From Arabidopsis thaliana (lineage: Eukaryota > Streptophyta > Magnoliopsida > Brassicales > Brassicaceae), in the NCBI RefSeq assembly GCF_000001735.4, contig NC_003071.7, forward strand, positions 14,005,151 to 14,069,150: a DNA stretch of 64,000 nt, read 5' to 3'. Under the pieces are notes generated by a model. It made no database searches and was not told the DNA's origin. It worked only from the letters and a program-made list of their open reading frames with translations. Shown here piece by piece: positions 11,367 through 22,937 of the stretch (positions within the stretch are counted from its first letter, which is position 1; the number at the start of each line of letters is the position of its first letter). The translations under genes and the position numbers were made by a program.

Positions 11367-12533
11367 GATGAGAACTATTTTAGGAAAATTAAATGATTAT
11401 GGTTTAAGGAAAGTGAGAGAGAAGATTGGTATAAATAAACGGTATGTGGTTTTGCTTTGGAGCTACAAGTTGACTTAGAAGAAGTTAGAGCTAAGTGAAG
11501 TCTTTGAGTGGGAAATGAATCATAAAGTCTGAATACCAAATGCATGTGCATGTCACTATTTTTTGTCCAACGCATGGGACATGTTTTCTTGGAGTCAAAA
11601 GGTCCGAAATCAAATCCTAAACGACAAGGACGTCGTGGAAAATGTGTTATCTACTCTGACGAATAAGAGGAAATATTTATTCTAAACAAACCCAATTATG
11701 AACAGATCACAAAGAGTTTATGTCTATTAGTAGTACATTCTCCTGGTCTGAACATAATTTCGTTAACGTTGAAATATTTGATTAGAGGAATATATATGTG
11801 CCTAGGGTCTAGGGACCAGGTTCAGTGTGTGGAAAACGAGATTGACTAGTTTTTTTTTTTGTCGGAACTTAAGAATCCAAAAAGAAAGAAGAAGAAGAAG
11901 AAGAATTGTCTAGTCTAAAAAAACTGAATCTAGCGACGAACACACGTAGTTTTCAATCCATTTGAACTTAGAGTGTGAACGAAATCAAAAATTTACTTGG
12001 GATCCAAGAAAACACAGAAAAGGGAACATCTATCTTTTTCTTGTTTTTTTTTTACGCTCCGTATGATCTCACCGCCACACTTCAGTCTCAGTCTCGGTCC
12101 CTCTCTCTCATGCATTTTATTCATTAGGAAACAGATCTCATATGTTGCTCTGTTTCTCCCTCTCGTCTCCTTCCTCTGTTTCTTTATTTTTTTGTTTACA
12201 AAATAGAGAAGCTTGTTTTTAGGGGAAAAAGTTACTTTTACACGGAAATAGAATCCAATGATGAAAATAACAAGAACGGATTTCCTCCTGTGGGATAACA
12301 ATAACAAGAGTTTGGATTTTCTACTTTTTATTGTCAGAGACCAAAAAATCCATAACGTGATTCCCGTTCCCGGCCTCTAGTATTTTTCTCTTCCAAGATA
12401 CAGAGGAAAGCTGAATGAAGCATAGAGAACCTGCTTCACCACAAGACCAAGGAATACTTGACAAACATTCAAATATCATACGCAAAACAAGTAACAATTT
12501 GACATACATTCAAAAATCAAACACTAACAAATC
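11367..12533. other. Upstream region of RLP24 / downstream region of RLP25
   Basis: The part nearest 11367 should be the RLP24 promoter (minus-strand TATA-like TTTATTTATACC near 11425-11440). A (GAA)n tract sits near 11884-11905. From about 12130 to 12533 lies the RLP25 3' flank, similar to the RLP24 3' flank. No convincing gene. Confidence 0.5.
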
Positions 12534-13360
12534 TTAATGGTTTCTACGCTTATTAGGACCAATTATCTTGACGAGCCACTCCGGTTTGTATGAAGCAATG
12601 ATTTGCGCTATTGCCAATCCAAAAAAAACTCCAGGTCCATACCCTGTTGCCACTGCTTTCCAGTTCAACACTTTTGCATCCTCTTGGTTGTCTTCTTTCT
12701 TTGACTGTTGTATTGGTGGCACTTTCGTTCCGAAGCAACTTTCTTCGAGAGGAAGACCACAAAGCCCTGCATTCCCTTCAAATGAGGATTTTGGTGGCCC
12801 AGTGATTTGTGTTCCTTGTGGTATTTCACCCTTGAGTTGGTTATGGGACACATTTATGTACCCCAAAAACGAGAGGGTCTTGAGTCCTTGAGGAATAGTC
12901 CCAGATAGTCCGTTTCTAGACATGTCTAATGATTCAAGCTCAATAAGATTGGCCATAGACATGGGAATATTACCTATGAAAGCGTTGTTTGATAAGTTGA
13001 GTGCAATCAGTGCCTTCAAGAGACCAATGGATTCAGGAATCTGTCCTTCAAGTCTGTTTCCGGAAAAATCAATAGCGCTGTATAAAGTAAGAATCCTCTT
13101 TTGCTCCATGTGTAGACCTTTGTATCTTAAATCTATAAAATCTTGATAGGTATAAGAAATGCTACCGTAAGCATTCTTAGTGTATATCATATATAAACCC
13201 CCTTCTTGATTTTAGCGTGAGTGATGATGCTTTCCAATTCTCATAATAATTTGGTGGCAAGCCTCCGGTAAATTTATTACCAGATATCTCAAATATCCGC
13301 AGCTCTGGATACCCTAGTGGACCTCGATCAAGAGGAGATATTGAGCCATAAAATTTGTTT
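12534..13360 (-). pseudogene. RLP25: RLP25, 5'-truncated receptor-like protein remnant
   Basis: This matches only the last third of its paralogues. The open frame 12534-13190 (218 aa, from [10 protein letters not shown]) covers the island ([14 protein letters not shown]), the last LRRs, the C-terminal cap ([13 protein letters not shown]), the acidic stretch, the transmembrane helix ([14 protein letters not shown]) and the [10 protein letters not shown] tail. Sequence homologous to RLP24 continues upstream to 13360 but in another frame, so a frameshift precedes the ORF. Homology then stops abruptly at 13360/13361, matching RLP24 position about 9531; beyond is unrelated DNA running into the ATP3 3' region. 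No signal peptide or N-terminal LRRs remain, so any product could not be a normal surface receptor. I regard it as a truncated duplicate of RLP24. Confidence 0.88.
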
Positions 13361-13827
13361 CACATGATTGGATTCACATCAGTTTAAACTTTCTAACATC
13401 AGATTGTTTATACATAATTCCAAAATTCTAGAAATCCACTAGCATGACAACATACACTGCATTGGATATATTGTTTAGATTTGTTTGTGGGATTATTCAA
13501 AGTTTCAAACTTCAAAACCTGGCGAAGTGACAAAATATTGGCTCAGGTAAAAAAATATCAAATAAACCGGAGTACATGGTGTTTGCACAAAACAACACTA
13601 CAGACTCTGGAGGAAGCGAGTCTGAATCAGAACAAAATGTTAATGCAATTATTCGAAATCCTGCTGGAAATTACAGGTATGTTTATTAAAAATCGTTGAG
13701 CAAACATTGGTAGGTCTCAACAAGAAGCCAGCAAAGGAAACTGATTCAGTAAAATTTTAACACACTCTTCTCCTTCAAGGTGGGGGTAAATATCAAAGCG
13801 AAGAAAAGAGAACTAACACGGATGGGC
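13361..13827. other. ATP3 3' flank after the RLP25 breakpoint
   Basis: About 470 bases between the RLP25 truncation point and the ATP3 stop. It should hold the ATP3 3'UTR on minus. The 72-codon plus ORF at 13481-13699 has no recognisable similarity and is probably chance. Confidence 0.5.
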
Positions 13828-15897
13828 TTATTTAGCAGCTTCAAGAGCAGAAGCTCCAGAGATAATCTCAATAAGCTCTGTTGTAATAGAAGCTTGACGA
13901 GTCCTGTTGTATGTGAGGGTGAGACGGTCGAGCATTTCTCCTGCGTTTCTGCTTGAGCTGTCCATGGCAGACATTCTTGCTCCCATCTCACTACATGCAT
14001 TCTCCAGAACCGCATTGAACATCACCTAGTAGAATTTACGTAAACAACCAAAATGTTATGTTTCTTTCTATGCTGAAATACCATAAATCAAGTTAAACTT
14101 TCTTGGTTACTTACACAAGAGAATTGGAACTCGGCCAGATTCTGCAATATTTCTCCCTTTGTTTCCCCACCTTCAATCTCATATGAGTCAAGCTCGCCAA
14201 GTTTTCCTCCAATTTCAGACTCCTTCTCAATAATCTTTCAATGCAAAACACACACATATACAATCAAGTTTATACTTAAAGCAGAATGTGAAATATTAAG
14301 CACAAATTGAGACGTTCAACAGTTATGACTTACCTCAGGTGACAAAACAGTGGACACAGTTGGCAGAAATGCGACAACTGAATGGAACTTGTTGTAGACA
14401 ATGCGCAAAGCATCAAATTCAACGTTCTTCAGGATGTCATCAGCTAGAACTGACACCTGAAGCAGCAAGTAAACATAAGAAACACTATAGACAACAATAA
14501 ATAGCTCGAGAACAAATGGATCGGGGAGAGAAACTATTGCTCCTAACTATTAGCAACTAAGAACTACCTGAGCATAATTGAGTGGGTTCTTATTCAGCTC
14601 TGTTACAGAGAGGACAATGTCGTTCTTTGAGTCACGAAACATTATAGCCTTTGCTTTCTCTCCGACAATAACAAACTGAACTTCCTTTTCAGGACCTGCA
14701 ATGATATAAGAATTAATATCGGATATGCAATTCAGGAAAACTAAACCACGGAACCATCGTAGTGTTTTCAAACATACCAGCATTCAATTTGTACAGAGCC
14801 CTGCTCACTTTAACGACAGTGGAGTTGATTCCACCACAGAGACCCTTGTCAGAAGAGAGAGTGACCACCACACTCTTCTTTACATCAATGCCTGGTTTTT
14901 CCATCAAGTAACGCTAGAAATCAGAAACACATCCACAATAACAACAAGAGATAGCAAGAGGATGGATATCTCAGACTATAGTAAGAGCAACAGATTTGTT
15001 CGTCGTCATCAATATTCAATACCGATGCAAGCCCGGAGTGATACTAGAACAAAGTTATTAAGAAAAACAACTCTATATAGCCAACCATACTGGGATTATC
15101 TCCTAGAAGTGCAGTAAATGGCTGCCAAAGTCCACGGGAGTTCTCAGCTCGGCCTTGAACTGCTCTAAGCTTGGAAGCAGCAACCATCTTCATTGCCTTT
15201 GTGATCTTTTGGATGTTCTTAACACTCTTCATGCGGTTACGCACTGCACAGAGAATACATGTAAAGCAATTCATAAAGATTAGAACATCACAGATTTCTT
15301 AGAACACAATCCTAACTAGGTAAAACCAATCTCCAATTATCAGCTTTGACTTACCCACTTGAGTTGAGATAGATCGAACTCCAAGAAGTCCTTCCTCCCT
15401 ACAAATCAAATACAAGTTTAGTCCTCATCATCCTAAATATCACAAAGTTTTGCAGGTAAAAGCTGATTAAATCTGACGAGCTTAGACAACATATCACAAA
15501 GTCTCTTCTACGAGGAAAATCAAATTGGTCTTGCAATAGGAAATTCAACGAAACGAGCTTAACAGGACATTTCCGAGTCTCAAAACTCCAAATAGACGAA
15601 CAAAAACACCTCACTCATTAGCAGCTCCCGAGTCAAACAACACAATTTCCATAAATTTTCGTCGATTCGAATTTCAAGGAAATGAAAACATCAACGACTC
15701 AATTAAATCAAACGATTTCAAATTCAGAAAAGCATCACAGAGGAACAGCGAAATGTGTGTTTATACGCAAGGATAAGATGAATGAGAAAGAGATCTCACT
15801 GGTCAGAAGAGAGAGGAGATCGGATAGCAGCGATTGGGCGAGCGGCGATTGAAGGGAGGAGACGCCTCCCTTCGCGACGGAAAACAGCCATTGCCAT
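13828..15897 (-). CDS. ATP3: Mitochondrial F1F0-ATP synthase gamma subunit
   Basis: The central rotor shaft of the F1 catalytic sector, which couples proton flow to ATP synthesis at the matrix face of the inner mitochondrial membrane. Eight exons in minus order: 15897-15800, 15398-15355, 15243-15091, 14891-14778, 14695-14568, 14456-14334, 14234-14115 and 14025-13828, totalling 978 bases and 325 aa. The N-terminus ([15 protein letters not shown], arginine-rich, no acidic residues early) is a typical mitochondrial presequence. Family landmarks: [20 protein letters not shown] (N-terminal rotor helix), [11 protein letters not shown], and the C-terminal signature around residues 290-320 ([20 protein letters not shown]). 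It sits inside the RLP cluster but is unrelated to it. It is divergent from RLP26, with several TGGGCC elements upstream. Confidence 0.97.
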
Positions 15898-16719
15898 TGA
15901 TTAAAGGATTGATCGGTAAACAACAAAACCTAGCTCCGGCGAAATTTCTCAGATCGGATTATAGAGAGAGATTCGAGAGAGATGACTGCAATGGGCAAAA
16001 TCAAGGGCTTCTTTATTTCTCAGTCTACACAGTAGTTTTGTCACGACGTCGTTTCCACTTTATTACCAAAATTTCCCCTGAAATTAATCGGGCCGAATAG
16101 AGGCTAATACTATTACTTTTTCGGCCCATCTTATAAGGCCCAAAGGTATCTCCTCAGATTATCAATCACGTCGTCATACACGTCTTGTTTCCTTTTACAT
16201 TTTTGAGTTTTGACCATGACTTCTTCTTTCTCCAATCTATAACCAAATTAATGCGAGTTGTTTCATAACGCAACATACTCATAATAAATGAAAATTAAAA
16301 AAATATCAAGAGAAGGTAACATTTCACCAACCTATTAATTATTGAAAGGCCCACTTAATTTATTTTTCTGTATCTGTAAACAATAAGATACTATTAAACA
16401 GAATTGTCATCATCGTTACGTCATATTAATGTGCGTTCATTTGATCCAATGAGAGTAAATTGCTGAGTGTTGATTTCCTCTTGTTGCTAAATTTTGAAGC
16501 CAATTTTAACAGTCAACTATAACTCCCAGTTATATAGTCAGAGATGTCCACGTGGAATTTACTTCATGAACAAATGTGACTCGTAGACATTTCACGTGAC
16601 ATTTAAACCCCACATATTTAGTAAAGGCGGCTTAAAATAACATATATATAGCAAATCTTTGATATGTCTTTTTTTGGGTTCAATAATTTCCTCAACTTGT
16701 TGGTTCAATCACAAACACC
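15898..16719. promoter_or_regulatory. Divergent promoter region of ATP3 and RLP26
   Basis: On the ATP3 side, GGCCCA (TGGGCC read on minus, the site II element common in genes for mitochondrial and ribosomal proteins) occurs at 16123-16128 and 16137-16142, with another at 16348-16353. On the RLP26 side two G-box cores CACGTG lie at 16549-16554 and 16593-16598, an AGTCAA (W-box-like on minus) at 16511-16516, and a TATATATA tract near 16642. The elements fit their gene: housekeeping sites next to ATP3, stress-type sites next to the receptor. Regulatory roles are inferred. Confidence 0.6.
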
Positions 16720-19122
16720 ATGCGTTTGCATTTTTGCTCGCTACTCTTACTCTACTGTATCGTCTTCGTTTCAAGCTTCTTGACGACCGACGCTCTTGCT
16801 TGTCTTCCTGACCAGATCCAAGCTCTAATCCAATTCAAGAATGAGTTTGAATCTGACGGCTGCAACCGCAGTGACTACTTAAACGGAGTCCAGTGTGATA
16901 ACACGACTGGTGCGGTCACGAAGCTTCAGCTCCCAAGTGGTTGCTTCACTGGAACTCTCAAACCAAACAGTAGTCTCTTTGAGTTGCATCAGCTTCGTTA
17001 CCTTAATCTCTCTCACAACAACTTCACTTCCTCTTCACTCCCTTCTGAATTCAGCAATCTCACCAGATTAGAGGTTTTGTCTCTTGCCTCTAGTAGCTTT
17101 ACTGGTCAAGTTCCTTCCTCAATTAGTAACCTTATCTTGCTTACCCATTTAAACCTTTCCCATAATGAGCTCACTGGTAGTTTCCCACCTGTAAGAAACC
17201 TAACAAAGCTTTCCTTTTTAGACCTTTCTTACAATCAATTCTCAGGAGCCATACCTTTTGATTTACTACCCACTTTGCCTTTCTTGTCTTATCTTGATCT
17301 GAAAAAGAATCATCTCACTGGTTCTATTGATGTCCCAAACTCTTCTTCTTCATCTAAGCTAGTTCGTTTGTCCCTTGGGTTTAACCAATTTGAAGGAAAA
17401 ATCATAGAGCCTATCTCAAAGCTCATAAACCTCAACCATCTTGAACTTGCTTCCCTAAACATAAGTCACCCAATTGACTTACGCGTCTTCGCTCCTCTCA
17501 AATCTTTGTTGGTCTTTGATATTCGTCAAAATAGGTTATTACCAGCCAGTTTAAGTTCAGATTCAGAGTTTCCATTGAGCTTAATAAGCTTGATTTTGAT
17601 CCAGTGCGACATTATCGAGTTTCCAAACATCTTTAAGACCCTTCAAAACTTGGAGCATATAGACATTTCCAACAATCTAATCAAAGGGAAAGTACCTGAG
17701 TGGTTTTGGAAGCTTCCTCGTCTTAGCATAGCAAATCTTGTTAACAATTCTTTGACTGGTTTCGAAGGTTCTTCAGAAGTTTTACTTAACTCATCAGTGC
17801 AGTTACTAGATTTTGCCTATAACTCCATGACAGGAGCGTTTCCTACTCCACCACTCGGTTCGATCTACTTGTCTGCGTGGAACAATAGTTTCACAGGGAA
17901 CATACCTCTCTCAATCTGCAACCGAAGCTCTCTCATCGTCCTTGATCTATCCTACAACAAATTCACCGGTCCAATTCCTCAATGTCTGAGTAACTTAAAA
18001 GTAGTAAACCTCAGGAAGAACAGCTTGGAAGGAAGTATACCTGACGAGTTCCATAGCGGTGCTAAGACACAGACGCTTGACGTTGGCTATAATCGACTAA
18101 CCGGGAAGCTTCCAAAATCACTTTTGAATTGCTCCTCTCTGAGGTTTCTGAGTGTTGACAACAACAGAATTGAAGACACGTTTCCTTTCTGGCTGAAGGC
18201 GCTACCCAATTTGCATGTCTTGACTCTCCGTTCAAACAGATTCTTCGGCCATCTCTCTCCTCCTGATCGAGGTCCTCTCGCGTTTCCCGAGCTGCGGATA
18301 CTTGAATTGTCAGATAACAGCTTTACTGGAAGCTTGCCACCAAATTTCTTTGTTAACTGGAAAGCATCATCACCCAAGATAAATGAAGATGGGCGTATTT
18401 ATATGGGAGACTACAAGAATGCTTATTATATCTATGAAGATACAATGGATTTGCAATACAAAGGTCTATTCATGGAGCAGGGGAAAGTCCTTACTTTCTA
18501 CAGCACCATTGATTTCTCTGGAAACAAACTTGAAGGACAGATTCCTGAGTCTATTGGTCTGTTGAAGGAATTGATAGCGCTCAACTTATCGAACAACGCC
18601 TTCACTGGCCATATTCCTATGTCTTTGGCAAATGTTACGGAGCTCGAGTCACTAGACCTGTCAAGAAATCAACTATCAGGGAATATTCCAAGAGAACTCG
18701 GGAGCCTCTCATTTCTGGCGTACATAAGTGTAGCTCATAACCAACTCAAAGGTGAAATACCACAGGGACCACAGTTTAGTGGGCAAGCTGAATCATCATT
18801 TGAAGGGAATGTAGGTCTCTGTGGTCTTCCTCTCCAAGGAAGTTGCGTTGCGCCACCAACAAAATATCCCAAGGAAGAAGACGAAGAAGAAGAAGAGGAC
18901 GAAGTGATTGAGTGGAAAGCAGTGTTTTTCGGGTATTGGCCTGGACTGTTACTTGGATTGGTAATGGCACACGTTATTGCTTCATTCAAGCCGAAGTGGT
19001 TTGTCAAGATACTTGGTCCAGCTAAGGGCAAGCAAGTAGATCCAGTTAGATTGTTTATGAATCTGGATTCAAGATGGGACAGTTTTAATAATAAGGATAC
19101 TGTAGAAGAAGAAGTGATATGA
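16720..19122 (+). CDS. RLP26: LRR receptor-like protein RLP26
   Basis: Intact, intronless 800-residue receptor-like protein. Order: signal peptide (hydrophobic [14 protein letters not shown], cleavage probably just before ALACLP); N-terminal cap ([16 protein letters not shown] to [13 protein letters not shown]); about 20 extracellular LRRs of the LxGxIP type with many N-glycosylation sequons; island segment ([18 protein letters not shown]); final LRRs; C-terminal cap ([13 protein letters not shown]); strongly acidic juxtamembrane run of Glu/Asp; transmembrane helix [17 protein letters not shown] with GxxxG-like spacing; cytoplasmic tail of about 45 residues. There is no kinase domain. Family knowledge: such proteins pair with SOBIR1 through the GxxxG helix and signal with BAK1 in immunity. 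The ligand is unknown. Nearest relative here is RLP27, with which it also shares 3' flanking DNA. Confidence 0.96.
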   Translation: MRLHFCSLLLLYCIVFVSSFLTTDALACLPDQIQALIQFKNEFESDGCNRSDYLNGVQCDNTTGAVTKLQLPSGCFTGTLKPNSSLFELHQLRYLNLSHNNFTSSSLPSEFSNLTRLEVLSLASSSFTGQVPSSISNLILLTHLNLSHNELTGSFPPVRNLTKLSFLDLSYNQFSGAIPFDLLPTLPFLSYLDLKKNHLTGSIDVPNSSSSSKLVRLSLGFNQFEGKIIEPISKLINLNHLELASLNISHPIDLRVFAPLKSLLVFDIRQNRLLPASLSSDSEFPLSLISLILIQCDIIEFPNIFKTLQNLEHIDISNNLIKGKVPEWFWKLPRLSIANLVNNSLTGFEGSSEVLLNSSVQLLDFAYNSMTGAFPTPPLGSIYLSAWNNSFTGNIPLSICNRSSLIVLDLSYNKFTGPIPQCLSNLKVVNLRKNSLEGSIPDEFHSGAKTQTLDVGYNRLTGKLPKSLLNCSSLRFLSVDNNRIEDTFPFWLKALPNLHVLTLRSNRFFGHLSPPDRGPLAFPELRILELSDNSFTGSLPPNFFVNWKASSPKINEDGRIYMGDYKNAYYIYEDTMDLQYKGLFMEQGKVLTFYSTIDFSGNKLEGQIPESIGLLKELIALNLSNNAFTGHIPMSLANVTELESLDLSRNQLSGNIPRELGSLSFLAYISVAHNQLKGEIPQGPQFSGQAESSFEGNVGLCGLPLQGSCVAPPTKYPKEEDEEEEEDEVIEWKAVFFGYWPGLLLGLVMAHVIASFKPKWFVKILGPAKGKQVDPVRLFMNLDSRWDSFNNKDTVEEEVI

Positions 19123-20510
19123 AAATAATAGTATGTGGATATGTTGTTGTTACCTGATGTAAGAAAGAAGTTGACTAGTTTCTGTAACTCTTGGTTCCCT
19201 TAATTACGATCTCTCTATTGGATGATAATGTCATGGTAGATTGTTGAGATAGAGGCGCTTATGACATACTGCTTCGGTTCTTCTCTGATTCTTCAAGTAA
19301 CCCGAGCCGATGATTTGTAATGCACGAAAGCCCGCTGTTTCAACTTCCTGTTAAGACAAACTAGATGAAGTGAACATAAGAGTATAAGATCAATCTCAGA
19401 CCATACATTGACGAGATCTCTTTTTTCTAAAAGTAAATGTTACCACTTACAACTGATGAAACAAATCAGTTTGATGTGAATTAAAAAAAAAAAAATATCA
19501 TGAGAGGGCTTACTAAATATAACAATCTTCTTACACTTTGAACTAATATTCTCAGATAACAGAGAAAGAAAGTATGCACAATACAAACAGAGAGCTATCA
19601 ATGACCCTAAAATATCAATCCAGAGTTGCTTAACCCCTAAACCCTATAATCAAATTGACTATTAACTGATTTCATTTCATGATTGCGTCAAAACTAATTG
19701 ACCTTGAGAGTTGCTTTTCTTAACTATATCATCAACGTTAGGATCAAAGAAAGAGAATTAGCTAAACCCAAAAATGGAAAGAAAATTTAAAGGAGGATTC
19801 GATTACTCTTGCTTATGAAATCACCTGGCATCCACCAAAACGTCGACGAGAGTGAGTGACGGTGATCGCAATAGCTCCGCTGTCGTCGCGTCATAAAATC
19901 TCCTTTTCGACTTTACTGAAATAGAATAATCTGGTATATTAAATATGTATTAACGGTTTTAATATAAACCGCAGTGTAGTTTTGGTCTAAATTGGTTAAC
20001 TTTTTGCTGGTTCAGCTTCTTATTACTTATGTCACACGAATTGTCAAACAAACACAAAAGAGATTTATATTTTCACACTCTCTTTCTCCAAAATTGATAT
20101 TATCTCCACTAATTCACAAGCTCAAGCATCAACCCTCGCAGTTTTTTTTCTAAAGTTCTTGAGCTTGATTGATAGGGAAACTGATAACGCAAAGAGATGT
20201 CTCTGTTTTCAAAGTTTGCAACGTCTTCTTCTCCATTCCATCAACAAATCAACATCAAATCTTATCCTCAAGACGTTAAAGGTTATCAACAATTTAACCA
20301 AGTCTTCTCCTACCAACCAACAAACAAAATTTAATGCCATTTCATTGTAAAAAGGTCACAAATTCTTTAAATTAGCACAAGAAAGTTTAATGAGAATATA
20401 AAGTCTTCAACAACTATCACTTATTTGCACTAGAAAATTCAAAGAGAATATAAATTCTTCATCTAAAAAGAACACATCATACTCGGCTTCTCCATCTCTT
20501 TGCTTAAATA
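19123..20510. other. RLP26-RLP27 intergenic region with duplicated flank element
   Basis: The region from 19123 to about 20005 is collinear with about 22938-24015 downstream of RLP27. Within it the minus strand shows exon-like blocks: one ending at a GTGATTTCAT donor (AG/GT at 19825/19824) and one starting after a TTAACAG acceptor (AG at 19349-19348). From about 20040 to 20510 lies the RLP27 promoter, in which I see no clear named element. Confidence 0.5.
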
Positions 20511-22937
20511 ATGTTATTCTTCATAAAAGTTTTCATGAAGACCATACTGTCGGTGCTCTTACTGTTTTTTATCTTTGCTTCAAGCTTCACTCTTGTTGTT
20601 GGACTTGCTGGTTGTCGTCCCGATCAGATTCAAGCACTGACACAGTTCAAAAACGAGTTTGATTCCAGCGATTGCAACCAAACTGACTACTTCAATGGAG
20701 TCCAGTGCGATAACAAGACCGGTGTGGTCACAAAGCTACAACTCCCAAGTGGCTGCCTTCATGGATCTATGAAGCCTAACAGTAGCCTCTTCGGATTGCA
20801 GCATCTTCGTTACCTTAATCTCTCAAATAACAACTTCACCTCTGCTTCGCTCCCTTCTGGATTTGGAAATCTCAACAGATTAGAGGTCTTGTATCTTTCC
20901 TCTAATGGCTTTCTAGGTCAAGTTCCTTCCTCATTTAGTAACCTTAGCCAGCTTAACATTTTAGACCTTTCCCATAATGAGCTCACGGGTAGTTTCCCAT
21001 TTGTACAAAATCTAACCAAACTCTCGATTTTAGTGCTTTCCTATAATCACTTCTCTGGAACCATCCCTTCTTCTCTCCTCACTTTGCCTTTCTTATCATC
21101 TCTTGATCTGCGTGAAAACTATCTCACTGGTTCTATTGAAGCTCCTAACTCCTCTACGTCATCTAGGCTTGAGTTCATGTACCTTGGGAATAACCATTTT
21201 GAAGGACAAATCCTAGAGCCTATCTCAAAGCTCATCAACCTCAAGCATCTCGACCTCTCTTTCCTAAAAACAAGCTACCCAATTGACTTAAACCTTTTCT
21301 CCTCTTTCAAATCTTTGGTGAGGCTTGTTCTTTCCGGTAATAGTTTATTGGCTACTAGTATAACTTCAGATTCCAAGATCCCACTGAACTTGGAGAATTT
21401 GGTCTTGTTAAGTTGCGGCCTCATTGAGTTCCCAACCATCTTAAAGAACCTTACGAAATTGGAGCATATAGACCTTTCCAACAATAAAATAAAAGGGAAA
21501 GTCCCTGAGTGGTTTTGGAACCTTCCTCGTCTCCGCAGAGTGAATCTTTTTAACAATTTGTTCACCGATTTAGAAGGTTCGGAGGAAGTTTTAGTGAATT
21601 CATCGGTGAGGCTTTTAGATTTGGCTTATAACCATTTTAGAGGACCATTTCCTAAACCACCACTCTCTATCAACCTCTTATCTGCATGGAACAATAGTTT
21701 CACAGGAAACATACCTCTTGAAACCTGCAACCGAAGCTCTCTTGCTATTCTTGACCTATCCTACAACAACTTAACCGGTCCAATTCCTCGATGTTTGAGT
21801 GATTTCCAAGAGTCTCTCATTGTAGTGAACCTCCGGAAGAACAACTTGGAAGGCAGTCTTCCAGATATATTTTCTGATGGTGCCTTGCTTCGGACACTTG
21901 ACGTTGGCTACAATCAACTAACCGGGAAGCTTCCAAGGTCTCTTCTGAATTGCTCCATGCTAAGGTTTGTAAGTGTAGACCACAACAAAATCAAAGACAC
22001 ATTTCCTTTCTGGCTTAAGGCTTTGCCTGATTTACAAGCACTTACCCTCCGTTCAAACAAATTCCATGGCCCTATATCTCCTCCTGATCGAGGTCCTCTT
22101 GCGTTTCCCAAGCTGCGCATACTTGAAATATCAGATAACAACTTTACAGGAAGCTTGCCACCAAATTACTTTGTGAATTGGGAAGCATCATCACTCCAGA
22201 TGAATGAAGATGGGAGAATCTATATGGGAGACTACAACAATCCTTACTATATCTACGAAGATACAGTGGATTTGCAATACAAAGGTCTATTCATGGAGCA
22301 AGGAAAGGTCCTTACTTCCTATGCCACCATTGATTTTTCTGGGAACAAACTTGAAGGACAGATTCCCGAATCCATTGGTCTTTTGAAGGCATTGATTGCA
22401 CTCAACTTATCAAACAACGCATTCACAGGCCATATTCCTCTGTCTTTGGCAAACGTGACAGAGCTGGAGTCACTAGACCTCTCAAGAAACCAACTCTCAG
22501 GGACTATTCCTAATGGACTGAAGACCCTCTCGTTTTTGGCGTACATAAGTGTGGCCCATAACCAACTCATAGGTGAAATTCCACAAGGGACACAAATCAC
22601 TGGGCAATCTAAATCCTCCTTTGAAGGGAATGCAGGTCTTTGTGGTCTTCCTCTCCAAGGAAGTTGCTTTGCGCCACCAACACCACAGCCAAAGGAAGAA
22701 GACGAAGATGAAGAAGTGTTAAACTGGAAAGCAGTGGTTATAGGGTATTGGCCTGGACTGTTACTTGGATTGATAATGGCACACGTTATTGCTTCATTCA
22801 AGCCGAAGTGGTTAGTCAAGATAGTTGGTCCGGAGAAGCGCAAGGAAGACAATCCAGTTAGATTGTTTATGACTCTGGATTCAAGATGGGATAGTTTTAA
22901 TAATAAGAAGAACGTAGAACAAAAAAGTGATATGTAA
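20511..22937 (+). CDS. RLP27: LRR receptor-like protein RLP27
   Basis: Intact single-exon receptor-like protein of 808 aa. Domains in order: signal peptide around residues 8-31; N-terminal cysteine-paired cap ([17 protein letters not shown] to [13 protein letters not shown]); an uninterrupted LRR array carrying the [13 protein letters not shown] repeat that is broken in RLP24; island ([18 protein letters not shown]); last four LRRs; cap [13 protein letters not shown]; acidic linker; transmembrane helix [17 protein letters not shown]; tail containing a [16 protein letters not shown] block shared with RLP26. Two start ATGs are near each other (20511 and 20535); I keep the first, though the second ([10 protein letters not shown]) matches the usual start of paralogues better. 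It is a presumed plasma-membrane pattern receptor, ligand unknown. Confidence 0.96.
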   Translation: MLFFIKVFMKTILSVLLLFFIFASSFTLVVGLAGCRPDQIQALTQFKNEFDSSDCNQTDYFNGVQCDNKTGVVTKLQLPSGCLHGSMKPNSSLFGLQHLRYLNLSNNNFTSASLPSGFGNLNRLEVLYLSSNGFLGQVPSSFSNLSQLNILDLSHNELTGSFPFVQNLTKLSILVLSYNHFSGTIPSSLLTLPFLSSLDLRENYLTGSIEAPNSSTSSRLEFMYLGNNHFEGQILEPISKLINLKHLDLSFLKTSYPIDLNLFSSFKSLVRLVLSGNSLLATSITSDSKIPLNLENLVLLSCGLIEFPTILKNLTKLEHIDLSNNKIKGKVPEWFWNLPRLRRVNLFNNLFTDLEGSEEVLVNSSVRLLDLAYNHFRGPFPKPPLSINLLSAWNNSFTGNIPLETCNRSSLAILDLSYNNLTGPIPRCLSDFQESLIVVNLRKNNLEGSLPDIFSDGALLRTLDVGYNQLTGKLPRSLLNCSMLRFVSVDHNKIKDTFPFWLKALPDLQALTLRSNKFHGPISPPDRGPLAFPKLRILEISDNNFTGSLPPNYFVNWEASSLQMNEDGRIYMGDYNNPYYIYEDTVDLQYKGLFMEQGKVLTSYATIDFSGNKLEGQIPESIGLLKALIALNLSNNAFTGHIPLSLANVTELESLDLSRNQLSGTIPNGLKTLSFLAYISVAHNQLIGEIPQGTQITGQSKSSFEGNAGLCGLPLQGSCFAPPTPQPKEEDEDEEVLNWKAVVIGYWPGLLLGLIMAHVIASFKPKWLVKIVGPEKRKEDNPVRLFMTLDSRWDSFNNKKNVEQKSDM

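Noticed and set aside
14881-14930. Alternative ATP3 acceptor (TTTCTAG before CGTTACTTG) adding about nine residues
   Set aside because: It needs a different donor to stay in frame; the chosen pair gives the expected 325-residue subunit.
22319-22852. 177-codon open frame on the minus strand inside RLP27, with similar ones inside RLP24, RLP25, RLP26 and RLP28
   Set aside because: They lie antisense to conserved LRR-coding sequence; repeated LRR codons have few stops on the opposite strand. They share no motif beyond that mirrored repeat.
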